This document shows positions 7,896 to 16,928 of a stretch of 64,000 nt of DNA, in pieces. Below the pieces are notes generated by a model. It saw nothing but the letters and a program-made list of their open reading frames with translations, did no database searches and was not told the origin of the DNA. The DNA comes from an uncultured Draconibacterium sp. Its GTDB lineage: Bacteria > Bacteroidota > Bacteroidia > Bacteroidales > Prolixibacteraceae. A program made the translations under genes and the position numbers. The stretch spans positions 1 through 64,000 of the forward strand of contig CANLMQ010000033.1 in the NCBI GenBank assembly GCA_947492175.1. The letters run 5' to 3'. Within the stretch, counting starts at the first letter, position 1. Each line of letters begins with the position of its first letter.

Positions 7896-10800
7896 ATGAA
7901 AAAAAAATGGTTCCTAAAGGACCACAGTTATTTATTTAGCTGGGTCAAAAAAATTGTGAAGATTATGCGTTTAAGTATTTTTCTTATTGTTCTAACCAGC
8001 CTGCAATCGTTGGCATTTAACAATTTTGCACAAAGTGGTAAATTAAACATTAAGGTTGAAAACACAACCGTTTCAGAGGTGTTGCAACTTATTGAAAAGG
8101 AAAGCGGTTACTTTTTGTTTTACAACAACAAAGTGTTGGATCTCGATGAAGTTGTAACGCTCGATTTAACCAATAAATCGGTTACTGAAGTATTAGATGC
8201 CTTGTTAAAAGATAAAGGTGTAAGTTACACCATTAGCAATAAGCAGATTGTACTCTCCAAAAAACAAACCAACGGAAATTTGCAGGATTCGCTTCAGCAG
8301 CAAAAATCCGTATCAGGTAAAGTAACCGACGAAAACGGTGAGCCGCTACCTGGTGTAACGGTGCTGATTAAAGGTACTACCAATGGTACGGTAACTAATT
8401 TTGATGGGGAATACACACTAGCGAATATACCGGAAGATGCAACTTTGCATTTCTCTTTTGTAGGAATGAAGTCGCAGGAAGTTGTTGTAGGTAGTCAAAC
8501 TACAGTTGATGTTACTTTGGTGGTTGAGGCTATTGGTATTGAAGAAGTGGTTGCTATTGGATATGGAACAGTGAAAAAAAGTGACCTGACAGGTTCTGTT
8601 GGGTCTATTAAAGCTGAAGACATAGAGGTACAACGTGTTGCAAGGATTGATCAAGCCTTGCAGGGAAGGATATCTGGAGTGCAGGTCACTTCAGCTAGTG
8701 GAGCTCCTGGCTCGGGTGTCTCTATAAGGATTAGAGGAGGTAATTCCATTCAATCTTCAAATGAACCTTTGTTTGTTGTTGATGGCTTCATTGGAGGAGG
8801 CGATTTAAATTCAATAAATCCTTCAGATATTGAGTCTCTTGAAATACTTAAGGATGCTTCTGCCACCGCAATATATGGATCCCGAGGCGCTAATGGAGTA
8901 GTTCTAATTACAACTAAAAGAGGTAATAAAGCCAAAGAAGCAACCGTTTCTTATAACGGCTATTATGGTATTCAAAATCCTGTAAAAAGGCTTGATTTAT
9001 TGAACGGACCAGAATTTGCCGATTTTGCTAATGAATATTTTATGTATAGAACAGGGAATACAGATCCCTCTAAGTTCCCATTTCCATCTTCTGAATCCAA
9101 TGCAAATACTGACTGGCAGGATGTTATGTTTAGTACAGCTTCCGTAACAGACCATAATCTAAGTGTTGCAAAGGCAACAGATAATGGAAATTACTTTTTT
9201 TCGGTTAACTATTTCGACCAAGAAGGTATTATATTATCTTCAGGTTTTAAAAGGTATCAGTTTCGTTTCAATTTTGATCAAAAAATTGGCGAGGCGATCA
9301 GAGTAGGAGCTTCAATTACCGGTGCCAATACATTAAGAGATAATCCTTCAGTGGGAGGATATGGCATTTTTCCAACAGCTCCTATTGTTAACGAAGATGG
9401 AACTTTCTTTAGCATTAATCAAATACATGGTAGTGTATTTAACAATCCTTTAGCTCAAGAAAAATATATCTTAAACGAAACAATCACAAATAGAGGGCAT
9501 GGTAATTTATATTTGCAGTTGAATCCAATTGAGGGATTTACCTTGAAATCTACATTTGGATTTGACATAACAAATACTAAAAATAATTCATATACTTCGG
9601 TTGATCTGCCAACTCGTGTATTCTTTAAGTCAGGTGGTACAGGAACCGTAACTGCAAGTTTCCCAATAAGTATTCAAAACGAAAATACTATTCAGTATAC
9701 AAAATCGATTGAAAAACATGATTTTACATTTCTTGGAGGATTTACCTATCAGCATTATGTTCTGGAAAATTTATCCCTTACAGGTGATAAGTTGTTAAAT
9801 GATGCTAATTTGTATCATAACCTATCGGCGGGAGATCCAACTCTTTACAGTATGGACACCGGTGAATCGGAATGGACAATTTTATCCTATCTTTTTAGAG
9901 TTAATTATAGTTTCAATGGCAAATACTTACTTACGATGAGCGGAAGAGCTGACGGTTCTTCCCGGTTGGCAGAAAGCAATAAATGGGCTTTCTTCCCATC
10001 TGCGGCACTTGCATGGAGGTTGTCAGAAGAGCAATTTATCAAAAATTTAAATATTTTTGATGACCTAAAATTGAGGATCTCTTATGGTAAAACTGGCAAT
10101 CAGTCTGTTCCAGTGTATGCTACATTGGCGAGACTTAATTCAGGTACAACTTTAATTGGTGGTTCAGAAGTAAATACATTTGTTCAGGGCCTGGCAGCAA
10201 ATGAAAATCTTTCATGGGAAACAACTGAACAATTTGATCTTGGCTTGAACGCTGGATTTTTGGATAACAGGCTTAATCTTGAGTTAGATTTATATTCTAA
10301 AACAACAAACGATTTATTGCTTAATGCAGTTTTAGCAAGGCAAACAGGATTTTCCAGTCAGTTAAAAAATATCGGCTCAATAGAAAATAAAGGACTTGAA
10401 GTAACTATCAATGCAATACCTGTCTCCCAAACCAATTTTTCATGGAATACAATTTTAACTCTGGGTACTAATAAGAATAAGGTGTTAGAATTAGCTGACG
10501 AAGATTACTTACAAAATGGTACCGGTTCTGCTCTTATTATTGGAGAGCCTGTAGGAACATTCTACGGAGTAAAATATTTAGGGGTATGGCAGGCCGATGA
10601 TCCCGAACTGGGTAATCATAATCCGGGAGATCCTAAATGGAAGGATTTAAATGACGATGGCGTTATATCAGAGTTTGATCGGGAAATAGTAGGAGATCCA
10701 AACCCAGATTTTTATGGAGGATGGAATAATACGCTTGCTTACAAAAGGTTCTCATTAGATGTATTTTTTGATTTCAGTGTAGGCAATGATATTTATGATT

Positions 10801-11207
10801 TGGCTGGCAAAACATTTAATACAGGATTTACTACCAATGTTTATGGAAAATATAGAGATCGATGGAAAGAAAATAATACGGATTCAAATATTCCACGTGC
10901 AGGAAGTATGGAGGTTTATTACATGGATCAAGCAGCTGCTTTCGGTAATGATTTTGATGTTTATAATGGCTCTTTCCTACGGCTAAAATCTGTTAATTTA
11001 CAATATGATATTCCTGTTAAAAACATAAAATATTTTAAAAATGTTCAGGTATATACGAATGTAAGCAATTTATTCACAGTAACAGGATACAAAGGATTTA
11101 CTCCAGATGTGAATGCTTCTGGAACTGACGCAACAAGAAGAGGTTTTGATAACAATGTTTATCCTTTAAGTCGGACAATGATCATAGGTGTTAACGTTAA
11201 ATTTTAA
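7896..11207 (+). CDS. SusC/RagA-type TonB-dependent transporter with STN domain (cassette 1)
   Basis: A 1103-aa outer-membrane importer. It has a long basic N-terminus and signal peptide (to ~46). The STN signalling domain runs ~50-118 (LIEKESGYFLFYNN, SYTISNKQIVLSK). A carboxypeptidase-regulatory-like beta domain runs ~133-215 (GKVTDENGEPLPGVTV). The plug follows EEVVAIGYGTVKK and runs to ~345 (VDGFIGGGDLNSINPSDIES, ILKDASATAIYGSRGANG). The 22-strand barrel ends in the aromatic GVNVKF. The STN domain implies that loading is reported through FecR to the ECF sigma. It pairs with the SusD that starts 12 bp downstream. The substrate is probably the sulfated GlcNAc glycan attacked by the downstream enzymes. 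Confidence 0.95.
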   Translation: MKKKWFLKDHSYLFSWVKKIVKIMRLSIFLIVLTSLQSLAFNNFAQSGKLNIKVENTTVSEVLQLIEKESGYFLFYNNKVLDLDEVVTLDLTNKSVTEVLDALLKDKGVSYTISNKQIVLSKKQTNGNLQDSLQQQKSVSGKVTDENGEPLPGVTVLIKGTTNGTVTNFDGEYTLANIPEDATLHFSFVGMKSQEVVVGSQTTVDVTLVVEAIGIEEVVAIGYGTVKKSDLTGSVGSIKAEDIEVQRVARIDQALQGRISGVQVTSASGAPGSGVSIRIRGGNSIQSSNEPLFVVDGFIGGGDLNSINPSDIESLEILKDASATAIYGSRGANGVVLITTKRGNKAKEATVSYNGYYGIQNPVKRLDLLNGPEFADFANEYFMYRTGNTDPSKFPFPSSESNANTDWQDVMFSTASVTDHNLSVAKATDNGNYFFSVNYFDQEGIILSSGFKRYQFRFNFDQKIGEAIRVGASITGANTLRDNPSVGGYGIFPTAPIVNEDGTFFSINQIHGSVFNNPLAQEKYILNETITNRGHGNLYLQLNPIEGFTLKSTFGFDITNTKNNSYTSVDLPTRVFFKSGGTGTVTASFPISIQNENTIQYTKSIEKHDFTFLGGFTYQHYVLENLSLTGDKLLNDANLYHNLSAGDPTLYSMDTGESEWTILSYLFRVNYSFNGKYLLTMSGRADGSSRLAESNKWAFFPSAALAWRLSEEQFIKNLNIFDDLKLRISYGKTGNQSVPVYATLARLNSGTTLIGGSEVNTFVQGLAANENLSWETTEQFDLGLNAGFLDNRLNLELDLYSKTTNDLLLNAVLARQTGFSSQLKNIGSIENKGLEVTINAIPVSQTNFSWNTILTLGTNKNKVLELADEDYLQNGTGSALIIGEPVGTFYGVKYLGVWQADDPELGNHNPGDPKWKDLNDDGVISEFDREIVGDPNPDFYGGWNNTLAYKRFSLDVFFDFSVGNDIYDLAGKTFNTGFTTNVYGKYRDRWKENNTDSNIPRAGSMEVYYMDQAAAFGNDFDVYNGSFLRLKSVNLQYDIPVKNIKYFKNVQVYTNVSNLFTVTGYKGFTPDVNASGTDATRRGFDNNVYPLSRTMIIGVNVKF

Positions 11208-11218
11208 AGAAAATAATC

Positions 11219-12748
11219 ATGAAGTTTAAATATTATATCATAATATTACTAAGCGTTATAATGATTTCGAGTTGTGAAAACGCTTTAGTTGAAAAACCTT
11301 TTAGCTTTACAGCTCCAACCCAGTTTTTTAATACAGAAGATGAAGTAGAAGCTGCACTTTATGGTGCATACAATTTTTTTCATTACGACTGGATTGGGGG
11401 ATTTCATATATTGCAGATGGGTGATCTTGGCACAGATGTCGGGTTAACCAGACCTCTTGCTTTCTATGATGTCTACCAACGTTGGAACATGGATAATTTG
11501 ACAGTAGACTACAGGAATGCCTGGCTCCAGAGATATCAAGGTATTAGTAGTGTAAACCTTGTAATCTCCAGGGTAGAGAATAGTGATTTCTCTGATGCTT
11601 TTAAGAATGAAATAATCGCTGAAGCTAAGTTTATTAGAGCTTATTTTTACAATCAGCTATATCTAATGTATGGTGGAGTACCTTTGTGGACTAATGAACT
11701 GACAGATTTAGATAAAGTAGCTAATTTGCCAAGATCATCTGCAGAAGAGGTATTCGCACAAATCATTATGGATCTGGAATTTGCTGAAGAATTTTTACCA
11801 TCAACGAGGGAGGCCAACGAAAGGGGCAGAGTTACTAAATGGGCTGCTAAGGGATTAATGGCCAGGGTATACTTGTTCGATGATCAATGGAAAAATGCAA
11901 AAGATAAAGCAGAAGAAATTATTAATGAGTCACCACACACTTTGATATCAGACCTTCAGGAACTTTTTGATTTTAAAAATAGATTTAATAGCGAGCTGAT
12001 ACATGTAATAAACAAGGAAACAGATATTAAAGGTAGTAAAGTGCATTCTTTTTCATCACCACGAGGTAGAGATGAAAATGGGAAGTTGCTTGATATTACA
12101 ACAAACGGAGTAATAAGACCGGATGGGATTGTGGTTAAAACTACTAACGAACTTTTTCAAGGATGGGGTGTTTATCAGGCAGTTAAAGAGCATTATGACA
12201 GTTTTGAGTCGGGAGATCGTAGAAAGTCCTTGTGGTGGCATGAGCTAAAGAGAGAGGATGGGACAGTCACGGTTATGGATGGAGGGACATCTGGATCAGG
12301 TGGCTACTACAACTTAAAATGGTTGGCTTTTGATGAGGAAGCAAATAATGGAAGCAGAGATGTTCATATGCAGCGATTGGCTGAGTTATATTTAATATCA
12401 GCAGAAGCCGAGAACGAATTAAATGGACCCACAGTTGCAGCCTATTCCAGGATCAATGAAATTCGTAGAAGAGCCTTTGGAGATACTGAACATGATTTAA
12501 GTGGGCTGTCAAAGGACGAATTTAGAAATGCTATCATTCGGGAAAATAGATGGGAGCTTGGTGGTGAAGGACATAGAAGATGGTATCTCATTCATTGGGG
12601 GTGGGAGGTATTAAATGCGGCTGTTCAATCTGTGGCAGTTTCTAATCCTATTGGTGCTTCAAATATTAAACCACATCATATGCTATTCAAAATCAGTGAT
12701 GAAGAAATAATTGTTAATCCAAATATTGAACAAAATCCAGGGTATTAA
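11219..12748 (+). CDS. SusD/RagB-type surface glycan-binding lipoprotein (cassette 1)
   Basis: 509 aa. The lipobox ISSC puts the lipidated Cys at residue 19. The N-terminal helical SusD-like region (YGAYNFFHYDW, EAKFIRAYFYNQLYLMYGGVPLW) precedes the TPR-rich RagB region (VTKWAAKGLMARVYLFDDQW) and the usual C-terminus (INEIRRRAF, NPNIEQNPGY). It acts as the lid of the SusC channel. It starts 12 bp after susC and is certainly co-transcribed. Confidence 0.95.
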   Translation: MKFKYYIIILLSVIMISSCENALVEKPFSFTAPTQFFNTEDEVEAALYGAYNFFHYDWIGGFHILQMGDLGTDVGLTRPLAFYDVYQRWNMDNLTVDYRNAWLQRYQGISSVNLVISRVENSDFSDAFKNEIIAEAKFIRAYFYNQLYLMYGGVPLWTNELTDLDKVANLPRSSAEEVFAQIIMDLEFAEEFLPSTREANERGRVTKWAAKGLMARVYLFDDQWKNAKDKAEEIINESPHTLISDLQELFDFKNRFNSELIHVINKETDIKGSKVHSFSSPRGRDENGKLLDITTNGVIRPDGIVVKTTNELFQGWGVYQAVKEHYDSFESGDRRKSLWWHELKREDGTVTVMDGGTSGSGGYYNLKWLAFDEEANNGSRDVHMQRLAELYLISAEAENELNGPTVAAYSRINEIRRRAFGDTEHDLSGLSKDEFRNAIIRENRWELGGEGHRRWYLIHWGWEVLNAAVQSVAVSNPIGASNIKPHHMLFKISDEEIIVNPNIEQNPGY

Positions 12749-12780
12749 TTAATTATAGTTTAGTTTAAAATAGGAGTAAG

Positions 12781-12817
12781 AAAAGTATGGGCTTGTATTT
12801 ATTCAGCCTGTACTTTT
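12781..12817 (+). terminator. Hairpin downstream of susD-1
   Basis: AAAAGTATGGGCT (12781-12793) pairs with AGCCTGTACTTTT (12805-12817) with two central mismatches. It ends in TTTT and may terminate or attenuate cassette 1 transcription before the enzyme genes. Confidence 0.55.
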
Positions 12818-12854
12818 CAAATATGCTAAATATTTTAAAAGCAAAACTATTTAA

Positions 12855-13102
12855 AGAATATACTCTAAAATTACATTTGTAATAGTAACCAATGACAACG
12901 ATTTAAGAAGAATTGAGACAAGTAAGCCATAACGTGGACATAAAGCTACTATGTATGAAGGGGGCCATCGTGGCCCAATGATTGTGCAATGGCGAGGAAA
13001 GATAGCCCCTGGAACTAAACCTCTATCCCTGTCTGCTATATGGATAGCATGTCTACTCTTGCTAAATTAATTGGTATCAAACTACATTTCCTGAAAAATG
13101 AC
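12855..13102 (+). pseudogene. Sulfatase relic (internal fragment, stop and frameshift)
   Basis: Frame 12855-13030 reads TFVIVTNDND (compare the sulfatase TLVIVTSDNG block), then a TAA at 12930, then RGHKATMYEGGHRGPMIVQW and RGKIAPGT. These are the conserved S1-sulfatase segment preceding the C-terminal subdomain. The reading then shifts frame, and 13040-13102 reads MDSMSTLAKLIGIKL, the next sulfatase block. So roughly 80 codons of a third sulfatase survive with one stop and one frameshift; the 5' half with the active site is missing. Its last bases overlap the start of the GH89 gene. The fragment differs from both intact sulfatases downstream, so it is not a recent partial duplication of either. 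Confidence 0.75.
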
Positions 13103-15293
13103 TAAAGTATATAAATTAATAAATTGGGCTATCCCAATCTTGTTTTTCTTTTGTCTTGGGTGCAAAGAAAAAAGCAAAAATGATTTTCCTGTCTTGAATC
13201 AACTTGTAAAAAGACTGGATCCTGAACAGATAGATCAATTTGTTTTCGAAAAAATTTCCGATTCAAATGGAGAGGATATATTTACCTTGTCAACACGGTC
13301 TGGAAAGGTGATTGTCGGAGGGAATAATGCTGTCAGTGCGGCATTCGGATTGAACTGGTATCTAAAATACTATTGCAAGTCTAACATCTCGTGGTGCGGG
13401 AAGCAGATTAGTTTACCAGAGGCTTTGCCTGAAATAGAAGATAAAGTTGTTAAAACGACATCCCTAAGGTACAATACCTATTTTAATTATTGCACATTTT
13501 GTTATAGTATGGCTTTCTGGGATTGGCGGCGCTGGGAGAAAGAAATTGACCTGCTGGCACTGAATGGGATAAACACTCCGTTGGCTGTTGCCGGTACAGA
13601 AGTGATATGGAGAAATACTCTGCGGCGGCTTGGATATTCTGATCCTGAAATAAAAGAGTACCTGTCCGGCTCCGGTTTTCTGGCATGGTTATACATGGGA
13701 AACCTCGAAAAACTGGGAGGCCCTTTACCGAACAATTGGTTCGACCAACAGGAAAAATTACAAAAGAAAATTGTACAACGGATGCGTGAGTATGACATGC
13801 AGCCAATATTCCATGGTTTTTGTGGGCTTGTGCCAACAAGCCTTAAAGAAAAATTTCCGGAAGCTGACATTATACCGCAGGGAATGTGGGGAGGAGGAAC
13901 ACTTGAAAGACCACATGTTTTGTCTCCAACCGATCCGCTATTCTCAAAAGTGGCAAAAATTTGGTATGAAGAGCAGGAAAAGCTTTTTGGTCGGGCCAAT
14001 TATTTTGGAGGAGACCTCTTTCATGAAGGAGGCAAATATGGCGATTTGAACCTTGCTGAAACTGCACAGGCAGTGCAGCAGGCCATGCTTGATGTCAATA
14101 AGGATGCAACATGGGTAATTCAGGCCTGGGGTAATAATCCGTTGGATGAGCTGCTTGCCGGCTTGGATAAGAACCATACCATAATAGTAGATTTATGCGC
14201 AGAATATTGGGAAAAATGGAAGGAGAGAAAGGGATTTAATGGTTTCCCTTGGATTTGGTCGAATGTAACTTCCTGGGGAGGGAACATTAACTTACACGGA
14301 CGGCTTGATGCTATAAATCATGGCCCATTCAATGGATTAAATGATAAGCATGCTTCAAAATCAATTGTTGGCATTGGAAGTCTGCCGGAAAATATTGAAA
14401 CCAATCCGGTTGTTTATGACTTTGTTAATGAGTTACGCTGGCATGATGGGCCTGTTGATGTGGAACAATGGATAAGTGATTATTCCATAAGAAGATATGG
14501 AAAAGAGTTTCCTGTACTAAAAGAAGCATGGAAAACATTTTATCATACGGCCTATGGTACATACTCCACCCACCGCCGGCCCTCTGAATCCGTATTTTGT
14601 GCAAGACCAAGCCTGAAAAGGGAAGAGATCACAGCTTCGCGGTTTGGGCAGTGCAAAATATTTTATGACCCGAATGAGTTTGCCAAAGGAGTTGAGCTGC
14701 TTTTGTCAAAATCTGATGAGTTGAAATATATTGAGCCATATAAGTATGATGTTACGGATATAGTACGGCAATTTATTTCAAACTTAGGCAGAGATACTTA
14801 TTATAAAATGGTTGATGCATGGAATAATAAAGATAAAAAAGCATTCAAAAAACGGTCGGATGAGTTTTTATCCCTGCTCCTTGCTCAGGATAAATTGTTG
14901 GCGTCTCATCCGATGTTTAATGTGGGCACATGGATAGCTGGAGCTGAATCTGCAGGTGTTACAGAGGAAGAAAAAGACCAGCATGTGTATAACGCAAAAC
15001 TACAAATTTCTACATGGAATGATATTCCTTCGTTTTTAGTAGATTACGCCAACAAAGAATGGGCTGGAATCCTGAAAGACCTTTATTATCCCAGGTGGAA
15101 ATCGTATATTGAATACCTGGCATACAAGCTGGATGGAAAGGACATTCAGGAACCAAACTTTTTCCAAATGGAAACATCATGGGCTCAATCACCTGAAAGA
15201 TATGAATTTGTTACTGGAGAATTGGAGCATCCGGTAGATATGGCTAAAGAAGTTTTTTCAAAATATTATTGCCAAGACTATGATTTGGATTAA
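13098..15293 (+). CDS. GH89 alpha-N-acetylglucosaminidase, lipoprotein
   Basis: 731 aa. The lipoprotein signal ends LGC (Cys ~22). The N-terminal small beta domain (to ~115) is followed by the NAGLU TIM-barrel with the family blocks YFNYCTFCYSMAFWDWRRWE, LNGINTPLAVAGTEVIW, FHGFCGLVP and IIPQGMWGG. Catalytic glutamates by motif are E310 (GGDLFHEGG) and E431 (GIGSLPENIETNPVVYDF). The C-terminal helical domain is complete. It removes terminal alpha-GlcNAc, as in heparan sulfate or GlcNAc-alpha-1,4-Gal caps of mucin-type glycans. Two sulfatases follow at 33 and 36 bp spacing, which fits alternating desulfation and GlcNAc removal. Confidence 0.93.
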   Translation: MTKVYKLINWAIPILFFFCLGCKEKSKNDFPVLNQLVKRLDPEQIDQFVFEKISDSNGEDIFTLSTRSGKVIVGGNNAVSAAFGLNWYLKYYCKSNISWCGKQISLPEALPEIEDKVVKTTSLRYNTYFNYCTFCYSMAFWDWRRWEKEIDLLALNGINTPLAVAGTEVIWRNTLRRLGYSDPEIKEYLSGSGFLAWLYMGNLEKLGGPLPNNWFDQQEKLQKKIVQRMREYDMQPIFHGFCGLVPTSLKEKFPEADIIPQGMWGGGTLERPHVLSPTDPLFSKVAKIWYEEQEKLFGRANYFGGDLFHEGGKYGDLNLAETAQAVQQAMLDVNKDATWVIQAWGNNPLDELLAGLDKNHTIIVDLCAEYWEKWKERKGFNGFPWIWSNVTSWGGNINLHGRLDAINHGPFNGLNDKHASKSIVGIGSLPENIETNPVVYDFVNELRWHDGPVDVEQWISDYSIRRYGKEFPVLKEAWKTFYHTAYGTYSTHRRPSESVFCARPSLKREEITASRFGQCKIFYDPNEFAKGVELLLSKSDELKYIEPYKYDVTDIVRQFISNLGRDTYYKMVDAWNNKDKKAFKKRSDEFLSLLLAQDKLLASHPMFNVGTWIAGAESAGVTEEEKDQHVYNAKLQISTWNDIPSFLVDYANKEWAGILKDLYYPRWKSYIEYLAYKLDGKDIQEPNFFQMETSWAQSPERYEFVTGELEHPVDMAKEVFSKYYCQDYDLD

Positions 15294-15326
15294 ATAAGAA
15301 ACAAAGCGATAAAACAAATAAATACG

Positions 15327-16892
15327 ATGAAATCAAGATTTTTAAACATTGCAAAAGGCCTTATTCCTATTTTTATTATTGGATCATTTGTTCAATGTTC
15401 TTTAGGGAAGAAAGAACTTAAGCCCAATATTATTTACATTCTAGCCGATGATTTAGGATATGGCGACCTGGGAGTCTATGGACAGCAGAAAATTGAAACT
15501 CCCAACCTGGATGCTTTGGCAGCTTATGGTGTACGGTTTACTGACCATTATGCCGGAGCTCCTGTGTGTGCTCCTTCGAGATGTGTCCTGTTAACAGGGA
15601 AGCACATGGGGCATGCTCATATCCGAGGTAATGACGAATGGGGTGAACGAGGCGATGTTTGGAATTTCGCCAAAGCCGTGGAAGATCCTAACCTGGAAGG
15701 GCAACGTCCCCTGCCGGAAGGAACTAATACCATTGCCAGCCTGCTAAAAATGGCCGGTTACAAAACCGGGATGGTTGGTAAATGGGGGCTTGGCGCTCCT
15801 TTGACAGATGGTATTCCGACCAACCGTGGATTCGACTTTTTCTGTGGTTACAATTGCCAGCGGCAGGCACATACCTTTTACCCAAAACATTTATGGAAAA
15901 ATGACGAAAAGATATGGCTGGATAATGAGCTGGTGGTGCCAGGTACCAAACTGGAAAAAGATGCTGATCCCTATGACGAGACCAGTTATGCGAAATATTC
16001 ACTGAAGGAATACTCACCGGATATTATGCACAAGGAGGCCATTAACTTTATCCGTGAAAACAAAGATCAGCCGTTTTTCTTTTATTATGCCTCTCCAATA
16101 CCACACGCCCCTTTGCAGGCACCCAAAGAATGGGTTGACAAGTATGTAAAAAAGTTTGGAGACGAAGAACCCTACGATGGCAGTTGGGGGTATTTCCCAT
16201 GCCGTTATCCCAAGGCAACCTATGCTGCTATGGTTTCCTATCTCGACCACCAGATTGGGGAATTGATCCAGGAATTAAAAGATCAGGGGATTTACGAGAA
16301 TACCATCATAATGTTCAGTAGCGATAATGGCCCTACCTACAATGGAGGAACAGAATCTCCCTGGTTTAACAGTGGCGGATTGTTTAAAAGTGAATATGGC
16401 TGGGGTAAAGGTTTTGTTCAGGAAGGTGGCATACGTGTTCCTATGATCGTTTCTTGGCCTGCAAAGATGAAAGAAGGTAAGGTGTCCAAACATATTTCTT
16501 CGTTTTATGATGTATTACCAACGGCTTGTGAGTTAGCGGGTATTGATATTCCGGCTGATGTTGATGGCAAAAGTTTCATGTCCGAATTAACCGGAACCGA
16601 AACAAAAGAAAAGCTGGATTATTATTACTGGGAATTTCCAAGTTATAAAGGACAGCAGGCCGTTCGAATGGGTAAATGGAAAGCCATCAGAAGGGATATC
16701 TTAAAAGGCAATATGGAAATTGAACTTTACGATTTGGAAAAGGATATCCAGGAACAAAACAATGTAGCAGCCCAATATCCTGCTATCATCAAGCAGATCG
16801 AAGAAATTTTAAAAGCCGAGCATGAGGAGGCTGCAATGGAGCGTTTCAGGATGGAAGAACTGGGTGATGTGAAAAATAAACAACACGATTAA
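15327..16892 (+). CDS. S1-family sulfatase (Cys-type), lipoprotein
   Basis: 521 aa. The hydrophobic leader ends SFVQC (lipobox Cys). The metal-binding start IIYILADDLGYGDLGVYG is followed by the formylglycine motif CAPSR with Cys81, matured by an anaerobic or aerobic FGE encoded elsewhere. Later blocks are GMVGKWGLG, MFSSDNGP and EGGIRVPMIVSWP. All S1 catalytic segments are present. It removes an O- or N-sulfate ester from a sugar; the exact position cannot be read from sequence. It lies between GH89 and a second sulfatase in one transcription unit. Confidence 0.93.
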   Translation: MKSRFLNIAKGLIPIFIIGSFVQCSLGKKELKPNIIYILADDLGYGDLGVYGQQKIETPNLDALAAYGVRFTDHYAGAPVCAPSRCVLLTGKHMGHAHIRGNDEWGERGDVWNFAKAVEDPNLEGQRPLPEGTNTIASLLKMAGYKTGMVGKWGLGAPLTDGIPTNRGFDFFCGYNCQRQAHTFYPKHLWKNDEKIWLDNELVVPGTKLEKDADPYDETSYAKYSLKEYSPDIMHKEAINFIRENKDQPFFFYYASPIPHAPLQAPKEWVDKYVKKFGDEEPYDGSWGYFPCRYPKATYAAMVSYLDHQIGELIQELKDQGIYENTIIMFSSDNGPTYNGGTESPWFNSGGLFKSEYGWGKGFVQEGGIRVPMIVSWPAKMKEGKVSKHISSFYDVLPTACELAGIDIPADVDGKSFMSELTGTETKEKLDYYYWEFPSYKGQQAVRMGKWKAIRRDILKGNMEIELYDLEKDIQEQNNVAAQYPAIIKQIEEILKAEHEEAAMERFRMEELGDVKNKQHD

Positions 16893-16928
16893 TGGATTAT
16901 AAGGGAATTACCCTCTAAAATAATTATT

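Noticed and set aside
13483..13999. Long open frames opposite the GH89 gene
   Set aside because: They lie wholly inside a gene with intact family motifs and have no signals of their own.
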